DNA of 64,000 nucleotides from Cellulomonas terrae (GTDB lineage Bacteria > Actinomycetota > Actinomycetes > Actinomycetales > Cellulomonadaceae): positions 124,001 to 188,000 of the forward strand of contig NZ_BJWH01000002.1 of the NCBI RefSeq assembly GCF_007990265.1, read 5' to 3'. The notes under the pieces are model-generated. The model was not told where the DNA came from. It saw only the letters and a list, made by a program, of their open reading frames with translations, and did no database searches. Position numbers and translations under genes: made by a program. This document shows positions 27,725 through 36,328 of the stretch, in pieces (position 1 is the first letter of the stretch; each line of letters starts with the position of its first letter).

Positions 27725-28954
27725 GTGAGCGGTCAGGTCGTGGTCGTGGGTGCCGGGCTGGCGGGGGCCAAGACTGTCGAGGGGTTGCGGCAGCGGGGGT
27801 ACGACGGGGGGATCGTCCTGCTCGGCACCGAGACGGACCGCCCGTACGAGCGCCCGCCGCTGTCGAAGGGCTACCTGCAGGGCAGCGACGAGCGCGACGG
27901 CGCGTTCGTGCACCCGGCCGACTGGTACGCGACCCACGACGTCGACCTCCGGCTCGGGACGACCGCCCGGTCGATCGACCTGGGCGCGCGGGACGTCGTC
28001 GACGGCTCCGGGACCCGGACGGGCTGGGACCACCTCGTGCTCGCCACGGGCTCGGAGCCGCGCCGGCTCGACGTCCCCGGAGCGGGTCTGGACGGAGTCG
28101 TCCAGCTGCGCACGCTCGACGACAGCGACCGCCTGCGCACCCTGCTGACGGCCGGCAAGCGCGTGGTCGTGGTCGGGGGCGGCTGGATCGGGCTCGAGGT
28201 CACCGCCGCGGCCCGCGCCGCCGGCTGCGAGGTGAGCGTGCTGGTGCGCGACCCGCTCCCGTTGCTCGCCGTGCTCGGTCCGGAGCTCGCCGCGATGTTC
28301 GCGGACCTGCACCGGGAGAACGGGGTCGACCTGCGCACGCGGACCGAGATCTCCGAGATCGTGGCCTCGGGCGACGGGACCCACGTGGGTGCGGTCGAGC
28401 TCGCCGACGGGACGCTGATCGACGCCGACCTCGTCGTCGTCGGGATCGGGGCCGCCCCCCGCGTCGACCTCGCGAAGGCTGCGGGGCTGCACGTCGAGAA
28501 CGGTGTCGTCGTCGACGCGCACCTGCGCTCGACCAACCCGCACGTGCTCGCGGTCGGTGACATCGCCCGCGCGCACCACCCGCTCCTGGGCACGCACGTC
28601 CGGGTCGAGCACTGGGCGAACGCCCTGAACCAGCCGGCGACCGCGGCGGCGACGATCGTGGGTGCCGACGAGCCGTACGACAAGCTGCCCTACTTCTTCA
28701 CCGACCAGTTCGACCTCGGCATGGAGTACGTCGGGTACGTGGGCGTCCACGGGTACGACGAGGTCGTCGTCCGCGGGGACCTGCAGGGCCGGGAGCTCGT
28801 CGCGTTCTGGCGGCGTGAGGGACGCGTGCTGGCGGCGATGAACGTCAACGTATGGGACGTCGTCGACGACGTGCAGGCCCTGATTCGCTCGGGTGCCGTG
28901 GTCGACCACCACCGCCTGGCCGACCCGGAGGTCCCCCTGGCGGACCTCCTCTAG
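27725..28954 (+). CDS. FAD-dependent NAD(P)H-ferredoxin/rubredoxin reductase
   Basis: A 409-residue flavoprotein of the ferredoxin-reductase class used with oxygenase or P450 electron chains. The FAD site is VVVVGAGLAGAKTVEGLRQRG, the RPYERPPLSKGYL stretch follows, the NAD(P) site is VVVVGGGWIGLEVTAAARAAG, and LAVGDIARA is the second FAD motif. A C-terminal reductase domain completes it. GTG 27725 follows a GGGGAG site. No oxygenase or ferredoxin gene is adjacent, so the partner is unknown; supply of reduced ferredoxin to Sir is possible but speculative. Its TAG stop shares a CTAG with the facing ligase gene. Confidence 0.88.
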   Translation: MSGQVVVVGAGLAGAKTVEGLRQRGYDGGIVLLGTETDRPYERPPLSKGYLQGSDERDGAFVHPADWYATHDVDLRLGTTARSIDLGARDVVDGSGTRTGWDHLVLATGSEPRRLDVPGAGLDGVVQLRTLDDSDRLRTLLTAGKRVVVVGGGWIGLEVTAAARAAGCEVSVLVRDPLPLLAVLGPELAAMFADLHRENGVDLRTRTEISEIVASGDGTHVGAVELADGTLIDADLVVVGIGAAPRVDLAKAAGLHVENGVVVDAHLRSTNPHVLAVGDIARAHHPLLGTHVRVEHWANALNQPATAAATIVGADEPYDKLPYFFTDQFDLGMEYVGYVGVHGYDEVVVRGDLQGRELVAFWRREGRVLAAMNVNVWDVVDDVQALIRSGAVVDHHRLADPEVPLADLL

Positions 28955-30039
28955 CTGGACAGGGTCCTGTCCACCGCGCGGCGGACCACCTCGTCGTCGT
29001 CGGCGCCCTCGGCCCGCCAGCCCATCTGCTGGATCGCGCCGTTGCCTCGGCGCAGCACCGTCGCGACGTGCCGCTCCACCCACTCCAGGTCACCGGCCTC
29101 GGCCAGGGCGGGGCGGACGTGCTCGACCAGCTGGGCGACGACCTCCGCGGCAGGGAGGGGCTTGCCGGTCAGCGGGCTGACCAGGTCGCCGGTCAGGCCC
29201 GACCGCGCCGCCCGCCAGGTCGCGGCGCGCAGCAGCTCGGTGCGGGGCTGCGAGACCGGGTCGCCCAGGGCGGACTCGGCCAGGCCGCGGACGAGCGCGG
29301 CCTGCAGCGCGGCGTCCTCCGCGTCGAGGCAGACGTCGGCGACGCGCACCTCGACCGTGGGGTACCGCGACGACAGCCGGGCGTCGAAGTAGACCATCCC
29401 CTCGTCGAGGATCGCGCCGGTGCCGAGCAGCTCGTCGATGACGGCGTGGTAGCCGGCCGGGTCGCCGAACGGCGCCGTCGGTCCCGCCGTCGGCCAGCGG
29501 CCCCACACCTGCGAACGGTACGACGCGTACCCCGTGGAGGTGCCCTGCCACGACGGGCTGTTGCCGGACAGCGCGAGCAGGACGGCGTTCCACGGCCGGA
29601 GATGGTCGAGGATGCGGACGCCCTCCTCCTCGCTGTCGATCGAGACGTGGACGTGGCAGCCGCACGTCAGCTGGTCCCGCGCGGTCGCACCGAACTCGGC
29701 GCGGATCGTGTGCGCGCGGCGGTCCGGCAGGACGCTGGACTCGACGACCTGCGGCGCGGTGGCCAGCGCGGCGATCCGGGCGCCCGCCTGACGCGCGACC
29801 TCGTCGGTGCGGGACCGTCCGGCGCGGATCTCCGTCACCAGCTCCGCGAGGTCGGCGCGCGGCGGGGTCGACGTCTCGATCTGCTCCTGCTTGAACTCCT
29901 TCTCGAGGTTCCCGCCGGGCTCGTCGTCGTCGGCCCGTCCGGTCGTCGACGCGTGCCGGAGCACCGTCGTCGCCACCGGCTGGGGCCGCCCCTCGGGCGT
30001 GACCAGCAGGAACTCCTCCTCGACACCCAGGGTTCGCAC
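28951..30039 (-). CDS. Glutamate-cysteine ligase family (YbdK/GCS2) protein
   Basis: A 362-residue carboxylate-amine ligase of the GCS2/YbdK family. Hallmarks are the N-terminal LGVEEEFLLV, the QIETSTPPRADLAEL helix, the CGCHVHVSIDSEEEGVRILDHLRPWNAVLLALSGNSP core and the VEVRVADVCLDAEDAA segment. E. coli YbdK has weak gamma-glutamylcysteine synthetase activity; actinobacterial members may act in ergothioneine-like or other thiol pathways. GTG 30039 is the first codon before the GVEEEF motif. The gene may be the last of an operon starting at 32701, but the 41-base gap leaves this open. Confidence 0.88.
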   Translation of the reverse strand: MRTLGVEEEFLLVTPEGRPQPVATTVLRHASTTGRADDDEPGGNLEKEFKQEQIETSTPPRADLAELVTEIRAGRSRTDEVARQAGARIAALATAPQVVESSVLPDRRAHTIRAEFGATARDQLTCGCHVHVSIDSEEEGVRILDHLRPWNAVLLALSGNSPSWQGTSTGYASYRSQVWGRWPTAGPTAPFGDPAGYHAVIDELLGTGAILDEGMVYFDARLSSRYPTVEVRVADVCLDAEDAALQAALVRGLAESALGDPVSQPRTELLRAATWRAARSGLTGDLVSPLTGKPLPAAEVVAQLVEHVRPALAEAGDLEWVERHVATVLRRGNGAIQQMGWRAEGADDDEVVRRAVDRTLSS

Positions 30040-30080
30040 GGGAACAGTCTGCGGGCGCGGGCGCGACCGCGCGCGGCGAC

Positions 30081-31922
30081 TCAGGGGACCGGCAGCCCGG
30101 GCGCTCCCCGCTGCAGCAGCAGCACCTCGTTGAACGCCACGTGCCGGACCTCGGGCGGGTCCGAGGTCTCGTGCACGCTGACGACGACGACGCGCACCTC
30201 CGTGACGTCGGTCGCGTCGATGTCGAACGGCTGCAGGTCGGGCGAGTCCGTCAGGGCGAAGGTCTGGCACTGGTCCGCGCCGTCGCCCCAGCTCACGTCC
30301 ACCTGGTGCGGCAGGTCCTGCGTCGCCCGGTCCGGGCTGGACTCCGGCATGCCCGCGCTGAACGCGACCCGGTCCACGTCGGAGGGCTCCGGCAGGGTCA
30401 GGACCAGCGCGTCCGTGCCCCCCGGGCGGCGGCACGTCGGCCCGGCGTCCGTGGGTGGCGTCCAGACGCCGGCCCACGCGCGGCCGGTCGTCCCGTCGAC
30501 CGCGAACGACGGGTCGAAGCCGGGCTCGGGTGCGGTCGCCGGATCCGTCGCGGCGGTGACACCCTCGATCGCGCTGTACCCGCGCGGGTCCAGCGCGACG
30601 AGCTGCTCGACCACCTGGGCCTCGATCTGGGAGGTGCTCGGCAGCACGAAGACCGCCGTGAGACCGAGCGCAGCGAGCACCGCCGTGACCTCGGCGAGGT
30701 GCACCTGCGCCGACCGGGCCTGGTCGTAGCGCGCGCGGACCCCGTTGTTCGCGGCCCGCATCCGGTGCCAGAACCCCCGGCCCCGGCGGAACACCCCGAG
30801 CCAACGCCGGTACCACGGTTCGCGCGGCGGCTCGGGCTCGACGTCCGGTGGTGCTGCGCGGACCAGGGTCGCACCGCACCGGCAGAACCGGCGGGACACC
30901 GCGATCGCACGGCCGCACGACGGGCACCGCGTCGCGTCCTCGAACGTCTGCCAGGCGTCGGCGGGCGTGGGCTGGTCGGGTGCGGGCGGGCGGTCGTCCG
31001 CCGTCCCCGCGTAGGCGCCCGCCTCGGTGGGCAGCACCGCGTCGAACGCGTTCGGCGGCGTCGGCGTGCCGGAGGGGTGCTCCGGGTCCGTCGGCGCGCG
31101 CGGGGCGATCCGTGCCTCACCCGCGGCGACCCGCACGCCGATCGTGCGCTCCGGAGCCTCCCGGGCGGGTGTGCGCTCGGACGTCTCGTTCGGGGTCAGG
31201 ACGACCGGGACCGGTCGCACGTTCGTCGGCGGTCGGCGGGTCGGTGGCGAGGCTGGGTCCGTGGGCGGGGCGGGTCGGGCGGGCGCCGTGGCGGGTTCGG
31301 ACGTGGCCTGGGCGGGTGCGGAGCCGTCGGGCTGCACCGGGGCGGTGTCGCGACCGGTGGTGGCCCGCACGGGCGGGCTCGTCGGCGGGGAGGTGACGTC
31401 GGGTGTGGTCCTGGCGTCGGCGGGCGCGGGCGGGGGGACGACGGGTGCGGCGCGACCCGACGGTGCAGCAGGGACCGCGACGGGGGTCACCGGGGTGCGT
31501 GCACCGGGCCCGCCCGCGGTCCGGACGGTGATCGGTGCGGGCGGTCGGGGGGCGCCGGGTGCGACGGCCGCAGGCCCTTGTGGCGACGCGGGCGGCGCCG
31601 TGGGCGTCAGCGGCTGCCGACCTGCGGGTCCGGGGGCGGCCGGACGGGCGGGTCCTGGCGGCGGCGTGGTGACCGGGCGGTCGGGCTCGGCCGGCGGTGC
31701 GGGCGCGGTGGCGACCGGCCGGTCGGGCCCGGGCACCGCCGCCGGCGCCGGTGGGTCCTGCTCGTCGTCGGCCCTCGCGGCGGCTTCGGCGTCCTCCGGG
31801 GCCAGCGCCGGGGCGGGGGACGGAGCCGGAGCCGCCGCCGACCACCCCAGGTACGTCCGGCACGTCTCGCACAGGAGCGTGCCGTCGGGGTTCTCGTGGT
31901 GGCACCGCGCGCAGACGATCAC
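30081..31922 (-). CDS. Zinc-ribbon, Pro-rich, single-TM protein with discoidin-like domain (CIS-locus)
   Basis: A 613-residue protein. An N-terminal zinc ribbon uses C4/C7 and C18/C21. About 300 residues of Pro/Ala/Thr-rich linker follow. A second ribbon starts at C333/C336 (RCPSCGRAIAV...FCRCG). A basic stretch, one hydrophobic segment (about 411-428) and a C-terminal beta-rich, discoidin/'NADase-type glycan-binding'-like domain (about 450-605, with AVDGTTGRAWAG and VDRVAFSAG) end the chain. Ribbons would face the cytoplasm and the discoidin domain the cell surface. Similar zinc-ribbon/discoidin proteins sit in actinobacterial contractile injection loci. The role is unknown; a membrane anchor or docking partner is inference. 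Confidence 0.75.
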   Translation of the reverse strand: MIVCARCHHENPDGTLLCETCRTYLGWSAAAPAPSPAPALAPEDAEAAARADDEQDPPAPAAVPGPDRPVATAPAPPAEPDRPVTTPPPGPARPAAPGPAGRQPLTPTAPPASPQGPAAVAPGAPRPPAPITVRTAGGPGARTPVTPVAVPAAPSGRAAPVVPPPAPADARTTPDVTSPPTSPPVRATTGRDTAPVQPDGSAPAQATSEPATAPARPAPPTDPASPPTRRPPTNVRPVPVVLTPNETSERTPAREAPERTIGVRVAAGEARIAPRAPTDPEHPSGTPTPPNAFDAVLPTEAGAYAGTADDRPPAPDQPTPADAWQTFEDATRCPSCGRAIAVSRRFCRCGATLVRAAPPDVEPEPPREPWYRRWLGVFRRGRGFWHRMRAANNGVRARYDQARSAQVHLAEVTAVLAALGLTAVFVLPSTSQIEAQVVEQLVALDPRGYSAIEGVTAATDPATAPEPGFDPSFAVDGTTGRAWAGVWTPPTDAGPTCRRPGGTDALVLTLPEPSDVDRVAFSAGMPESSPDRATQDLPHQVDVSWGDGADQCQTFALTDSPDLQPFDIDATDVTEVRVVVVSVHETSDPPEVRHVAFNEVLLLQRGAPGLPVP

Positions 31923-32701
31923 GGGACCTCCCCGACGGGCTGCAGGCTCGCGGCGAGCTCCAGGTCGAGCCGGTACGGGTCGACGCCGACCGCGGAGTCC
32001 GAGCCCAGCAGGTCGAGCTCACCGGGATCCGGCAGGCCGACCAGCAGCGCGACGGCGTCCACCTGGCTGCCCGACGCGTCGACCGCGAGGACCAGCAGCG
32101 GCTCCCCGGGTGGGTCGCCGGCGGAGCCGGCGACGATCCCGAGCACCGTGCCCGCCGCGACGGCCTCCTCGTCGTCCACGACCCACGCGACGCTCGGCCC
32201 GCCCAGCAGGACCAGCGCGCTGCCGTCCGGGGCGCGCAGCTCCACCGCGCCGGCCGCGACCTGCGCGGGTGCCCTCCGGACCGTTCCCTCCGTCACGGCG
32301 AACACGGGTGCTGCCGGGGTGGCGAGGAGGGCCGCCATCAGGGGGTCGGAGGGGTGCGGCCGGGGGAGCGCACCGCCGGGGACGGGCTGGAAGCGGCGCC
32401 CGACGACGACCGGTGCGACGGGCGCGACCGCGGGAGCATCCCGGACGCGTGCCGGTCGTGAGGTGAGGTCGGGGGCGACCGGGTGTGCAGGCTGCTGCGG
32501 GGCCGGTCGGGCGCCGACGGACCCGGATCGTGCGGCGGGCGGGGCGGCCGGGCGGAGCTCGACGGCGTGCTCCTCCACCGCGCGCTCGTGTGCTCGTCCG
32601 CGCTCTGCGGGGGCGGGCTTCTCGACCGCCGGCTCCGGTGTCCGCTCGCGCGGTGCCCGAGCTTCCTGGATGGGCGTCGTCGGCCCGGCCTGGAACGGCA
32701 C
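31919..32701 (-). CDS. Hypothetical Pro/Ala-rich protein upstream of the zinc-ribbon gene
   Basis: A 260-residue protein of unknown family. The N-terminal 110 residues are Pro/Ala/Arg-rich. The C-terminal 130 or so look globular, with repeated strand patterns (VELRAPDGSALVLLGGPSVAWVVDDEEAVAAGTVLGIV, LLVLAVDASGSQVDAVALLVGLPD). It overlaps the zinc-ribbon gene start by four bases. The start is uncertain: GTG 32701 has no ribosome site, and the frame upstream to 32795 still reads like protein (acidic, ADxxD-rich) but has no start codon. One surplus base in the C-run at 32769-32773 would connect it to GTG 32798, which has a GGAG site 8 bases away. Confidence 0.6.
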   Translation of the reverse strand: MPFQAGPTTPIQEARAPRERTPEPAVEKPAPAERGRAHERAVEEHAVELRPAAPPAARSGSVGARPAPQQPAHPVAPDLTSRPARVRDAPAVAPVAPVVVGRRFQPVPGGALPRPHPSDPLMAALLATPAAPVFAVTEGTVRRAPAQVAAGAVELRAPDGSALVLLGGPSVAWVVDDEEAVAAGTVLGIVAGSAGDPPGEPLLVLAVDASGSQVDAVALLVGLPDPGELDLLGSDSAVGVDPYRLDLELAASLQPVGEVP

Positions 32702-32851
32702 GTCGGCGGGCGCGAGCAGGTCCGCCAGCTCGTCGTCGAGTGCAGGGTCGGGCGCGTCGGCGGACCCGCCCCCAGGTTCCGTGACCGTACGACCTCACCC
32801 CCCGTGCTCCGACGTCGGATTTACACCCTTTCGGATGAATCGCCCGACGGC

Positions 32852-32857
32852 TAGGGT
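32852..32857 (+). promoter_or_regulatory. Candidate -10 box of the BTAD regulator gene
   Basis: TAGGGT about 30 bases upstream of the GTG at 32888 fits an actinobacterial -10. The transcript would have a short leader containing a G-rich ribosome site (CGGGGGCAGA). No strong -35 is seen. Confidence 0.35.
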
Positions 32858-32887
32858 CAGCGTACGCGACGGTCTTGCGGGGGCAGA

Positions 32888-35823
32888 GTGACGACGTCGA
32901 GCCAGGTGTCTGTGTCGGGTGCGCAGGGGCACCCGACCGTGCTGCGTTCGCGTACCCGGCGCCCGGCGCCTCGCGGGCTCGCCCGGGAGAGGCTGCTCGA
33001 CCCGGTCCTCGGCCCGTCGGCACCGTCGCTGGTCAGCGTCGTGGCGGCAGCCGGGTGCGGCAAGACGACCTTCCTCTCGCACGTCGCCGCGCGGGAGACC
33101 GCTCCGGTCGCCTGGCTCACGCTCGACGGGGCCCTCGGCAGTGCCGCCGCCGTCCTCGCGCACCTGCAGCTCGCGTGCGCCGACCTGGTCCCGTCCGTCG
33201 CCGAGCGAGCGCCTGGGAGTCCACGGAGGACGCGCTCGCGACGCTCGAGCGGGTGCTCGACGGGCCCGCCCTGCTCGTCCTGGACGAGCTGCAGTCGATC
33301 GACGGGACGGCGGCCGCGGGCGTCGTGGAACGCCTGCTGCTGCACCAGCCCGTGCACCTGCGTGTCGCGCTGGGCTCCCGGACGGTGACGTCGACCGCCC
33401 TCACCCGGCACCTCGCGGGGACCGCGACGGTGCTGGGCGCCGAGGACCTGCGGTTCCGGACGTGGGAGGTCGAGGAGCTGTTCCGGACCTGCCACGGCAC
33501 CCGGCTGCGGGCCGAGGAGGTGGCGGACCTCGCGCACCGGACGGGCGGGTGGGCGGCCGGGCTGGAGCTGTTCCACCTGGCGACGCACGGGCGTCCACCG
33601 TCGAGCCGCGCGCGGCTGCTGGGCGTCGGGGGCGGTCAGCTGTCCAGCGACTACCTGGCTCGGCACGTGCTCGACCAGGTGCCGGTGCCGCTGCGCGACT
33701 TCCTCGTCCGGACGGCCGTCCTGGCGACGCTCACGGCGGCCCGGTGCGACGAGCTGCTCGGCACGACGGACTCCGCGGCGCTGCTCGAGCAGGCCCACCG
33801 GCTCGGGCTGCTCAACGCCGTGGCCGACGCGGAGTCCACGGTGTACTGCTGCCACGAGGTCATGCGTGCGCACCTGCTCGACGTGCTCGTCGGACGGGAC
33901 GGCGGCGCCCGGGCCCGGGAGCTGCACCAGCGCGGCGCCCAGCTGGCGCTGCGCGAGGGGGACTTCGACGCGGCGCTGCGCTCGTCGTGCCGCGCGCACG
34001 ACTGGGACGCGGCGCAACGCGTCCTCGCGATCGGCGGGGGCGAGCTGGCGGAGCGGCCCGGTTCGTGGATCGACGAGCTGCCGGCGTCCATCCGTGACAC
34101 CGACCCGTGGGTCGCGCTCGCGCTCGCGCGCCGGCTCGTCGTCGACGGTGCGCTCGAGCAGGCGCTCGAGGCGTACCGGCTGGCGGGCAGCCGCGTCGAG
34201 ACCGCGACCGGGCGGGCGCTCGCCGCCCACGAGCTGCGGATGGTGCAGAGCTGGCTGAACCCGCCGCTGGGGGTCGTCTCCGACTGGGTGGCGCTGACCC
34301 GCGACGCGTTCGTCGCGCCGCGACGCCAGCTCGCGGAGCCGCGGCCGGTGGACGCGGCGCGGCGCCTCGCCCGCGCGGTCGCCCAGCTGACCTCGGGCGA
34401 CCTCGCGTCTGCGGCGCGGGAGTTCTCCGCGGTCTCGGAGCTGCCGACCCTCCCGTCGGCCCTCGAGGCGGTCGCGCTGCTCGGGGAGGCCGCGAGCCTG
34501 TCCCTGTCGTTCCGCTCGGAGGCGGCCGAGAGCCGCGAGCGTGCGGCCGTCGCCGCGAAGATGCTCGGCGCTCCCGCCCTCGAGCGGCTCGCCGACGGGC
34601 TCGACCTGGCGTGCCGCCCCGAGACCGCCCGGGAGGCCCTGACCCACCTGCGGGACCGGTGCGCCGCGATCGGGGACCGGTGGGGCGCTGCGCTGCTCGG
34701 GCTGTTCGGGGCGCTCGCGGGTCTGCCGTGCGGGAGGCTGACCGCCGACGAGCACACCGGGCTCGCGGCCGAGCTGACGGAGCTCGGGGCGCCGGCGCTC
34801 GCCACGTGGTGCACGACGATGGCCGCCGTCGAGGACGCGCGTGCGGGGCGCCGGGACGAGGGTGCGACCGCCGACGTCGAGCGCGCCGCGGCGGGGGTCG
34901 GGCCGCTCCCGCACACCCTCGCCCTGCTGGCTGCCGGCACCGCGCAGGGCCGGGTCCGCGCGACGCGGCTCGCCCGCACCTGCGGCGCGACGACCTGGAC
35001 GACGCTCGTCCTGCGCGGCCTGCGCACCACCCCCTCGACCGCGGCCGCGGGGACACCGGTCGCGCTCGAGGTCCGCTGCATCGGCGGGTTCACGGTGCTC
35101 CGCGACGGCGTGCCGGTGCCGCTCGACGCCCTGCGACCCCAGCACCAGGCGCTGCTGCGGGCCCTCGCCCTGCACGCCCCGCTGCCCGTGCACCGCGAGC
35201 GACTCGTGGAGTGGTTCTGGGAGGGCCGGGACCCGGAGCGTGCGCAGCACAACCTCCAGGTCGCGATCAGCGCGCTGCGCGGGCTGCTCGACCCGGCGAC
35301 GGCCACCCCGGCCACGTCCGTGCTGCGGCGGACCGGCGGCGGCTACGCGCTGCACCTCGACGCGGCCGACCGGCACGACGTGCGGCGCGTCGAGCGGAAC
35401 CTCGCAGCAGGACGGGCCGCGCTCGAGCGCGGCGACGTCGAGAACGGCCGGCGCAGCCTCGCGGCGGGGGTCCGGGAGCTCACGGCGGACCTCCTGCCCG
35501 ACGACGGCCCCGCCGAGTGGGTCACCGCCGAGCGGGACGAGGTGCGCGGCGCGGTGGTGCACGCGTGCCAGTCGCTGGCGGACCTGTACGCGAGCTCCGG
35601 CGACGGGTCCGCCGCGATCCAGGTGATGCGCCACGCGCTCGCTCTCGACCGCTACCAGGACGGCTCGTGGCGACGCCTCATCGACGCGCTCACCGCGGAC
35701 GGCCAGCCCGCCGCGGCGGCGACCGCCCGCCGGGAGTACGCGCAGGTCCTCGCCGAGCTCGACGTCCCCGTGCCCGTCACGCCGGTGCTCGCCGGACCGT
35801 CGCCGGCACGTGCGCGGGCCTGA
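32888..35823 (+). pseudogene. STAND-ATPase / BTAD (SARP-like) transcriptional regulator, frameshifted
   Basis: A large regulator whose reading frame breaks near 33205. From GTG 32888 the first 106 codons give a MalT-like ATPase start with Walker A VVAAAGCGKTTF. The remaining 872 codons continue in another frame, beginning AWESTEDALATLERVL and Walker B LLVLDEL. Helical repeats follow, then a winged-helix region (FTVLRDGVPVPLDALRPQHQALLRAL...) and a BTAD domain (about the last 200 residues, AERDEVRGAVVHACQSLADLYASSGDG). A single missing G after codon 106 would restore a 978-residue protein. Either the gene is inactivated or the assembly has an error. Position beside the CIS operon suggests it controls that operon. 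Its 3' end overlaps the facing baseplate gene by 47 bases. Confidence 0.8.
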
Positions 35824-36328
35824 GGTCGTCCACGACGAACCGCACGAGGTCCAGCACGGCGTCCGGGTCGGGCTCGTCGGCCGAGATCCGCACGTCGACC
35901 TCGAGCAGCGGCGCCGACCGGCCCGGGAACGCCCCCTGCGGCCGCTTGCTCCACGACACGCCACCGGAGTCGCGCACGTCCGGGTCCAGACCGGTGCACG
36001 CCCGGACCGCCGCGGTCACCCCGTCGAGCGTCCCCCGTCCGACGAGCGCGCGCCGCAGGTCCCCGAGATGGGCACGCAGGTGCTCGGCGTCCCGGCGTGC
36101 CGCGATCGCGGGGGACAGCCACGACGCCACCCAGCGGACGAAGTCGTCCGGCGCGTACCGCGGGTCGAGGTAGGCGTCGAGGTCGTCCAGGGTGGCTCCC
36201 ACCGAGCCGATGACGTCGTCGAACGCGGCGACCAGCCCGGTCGTGAAGTCGCTGCCGAGGAACGCCTCGGGCAGACCCTCGACCAGCGACGTCGCCGGTG
36301 GTGCGAGGCCACCCGTCGCGCCCCTCAT
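35777..36328 (-). CDS. CIS baseplate protein, phage tail protein I-like (Afp12 position)
   Basis: A 183-residue protein resembling P2 tail protein I-type wedge components. It has a helical core (LDDLDAYLDPRYAPDDFVRWVASWLSPAIA) followed by LRAHLGDLRRALVGRGTLDGVTAAVRACTG and a beta C-terminus (PLLEVDVRISADE...). It is the last gene of the structural operon, immediately after baseplate J with an ATGA overlap, the order found in many tail-like systems. Its 3' end runs 47 bases into the convergent regulator. Confidence 0.8.
   Translation of the reverse strand: MRGATGGLAPPATSLVEGLPEAFLGSDFTTGLVAAFDDVIGSVGATLDDLDAYLDPRYAPDDFVRWVASWLSPAIAARRDAEHLRAHLGDLRRALVGRGTLDGVTAAVRACTGLDPDVRDSGGVSWSKRPQGAFPGRSAPLLEVDVRISADEPDPDAVLDLVRFVVDDLRPAHVPATVRRAPA

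Noticed and set aside
28951..28954. Shared CTAG at the tail-to-tail junction of reductase and ligase genes
   Set aside because: The palindrome supplies TAG to both strands, which is neat but a simple consequence of compact convergent genes.
32888..33388. Short stand-alone ATPase gene in the first frame of the regulator
   Set aside because: After about codon 106 the translation becomes Arg/Ser/Cys-rich nonsense while the other frame carries the natural continuation. One frameshifted gene explains it better than two genes.
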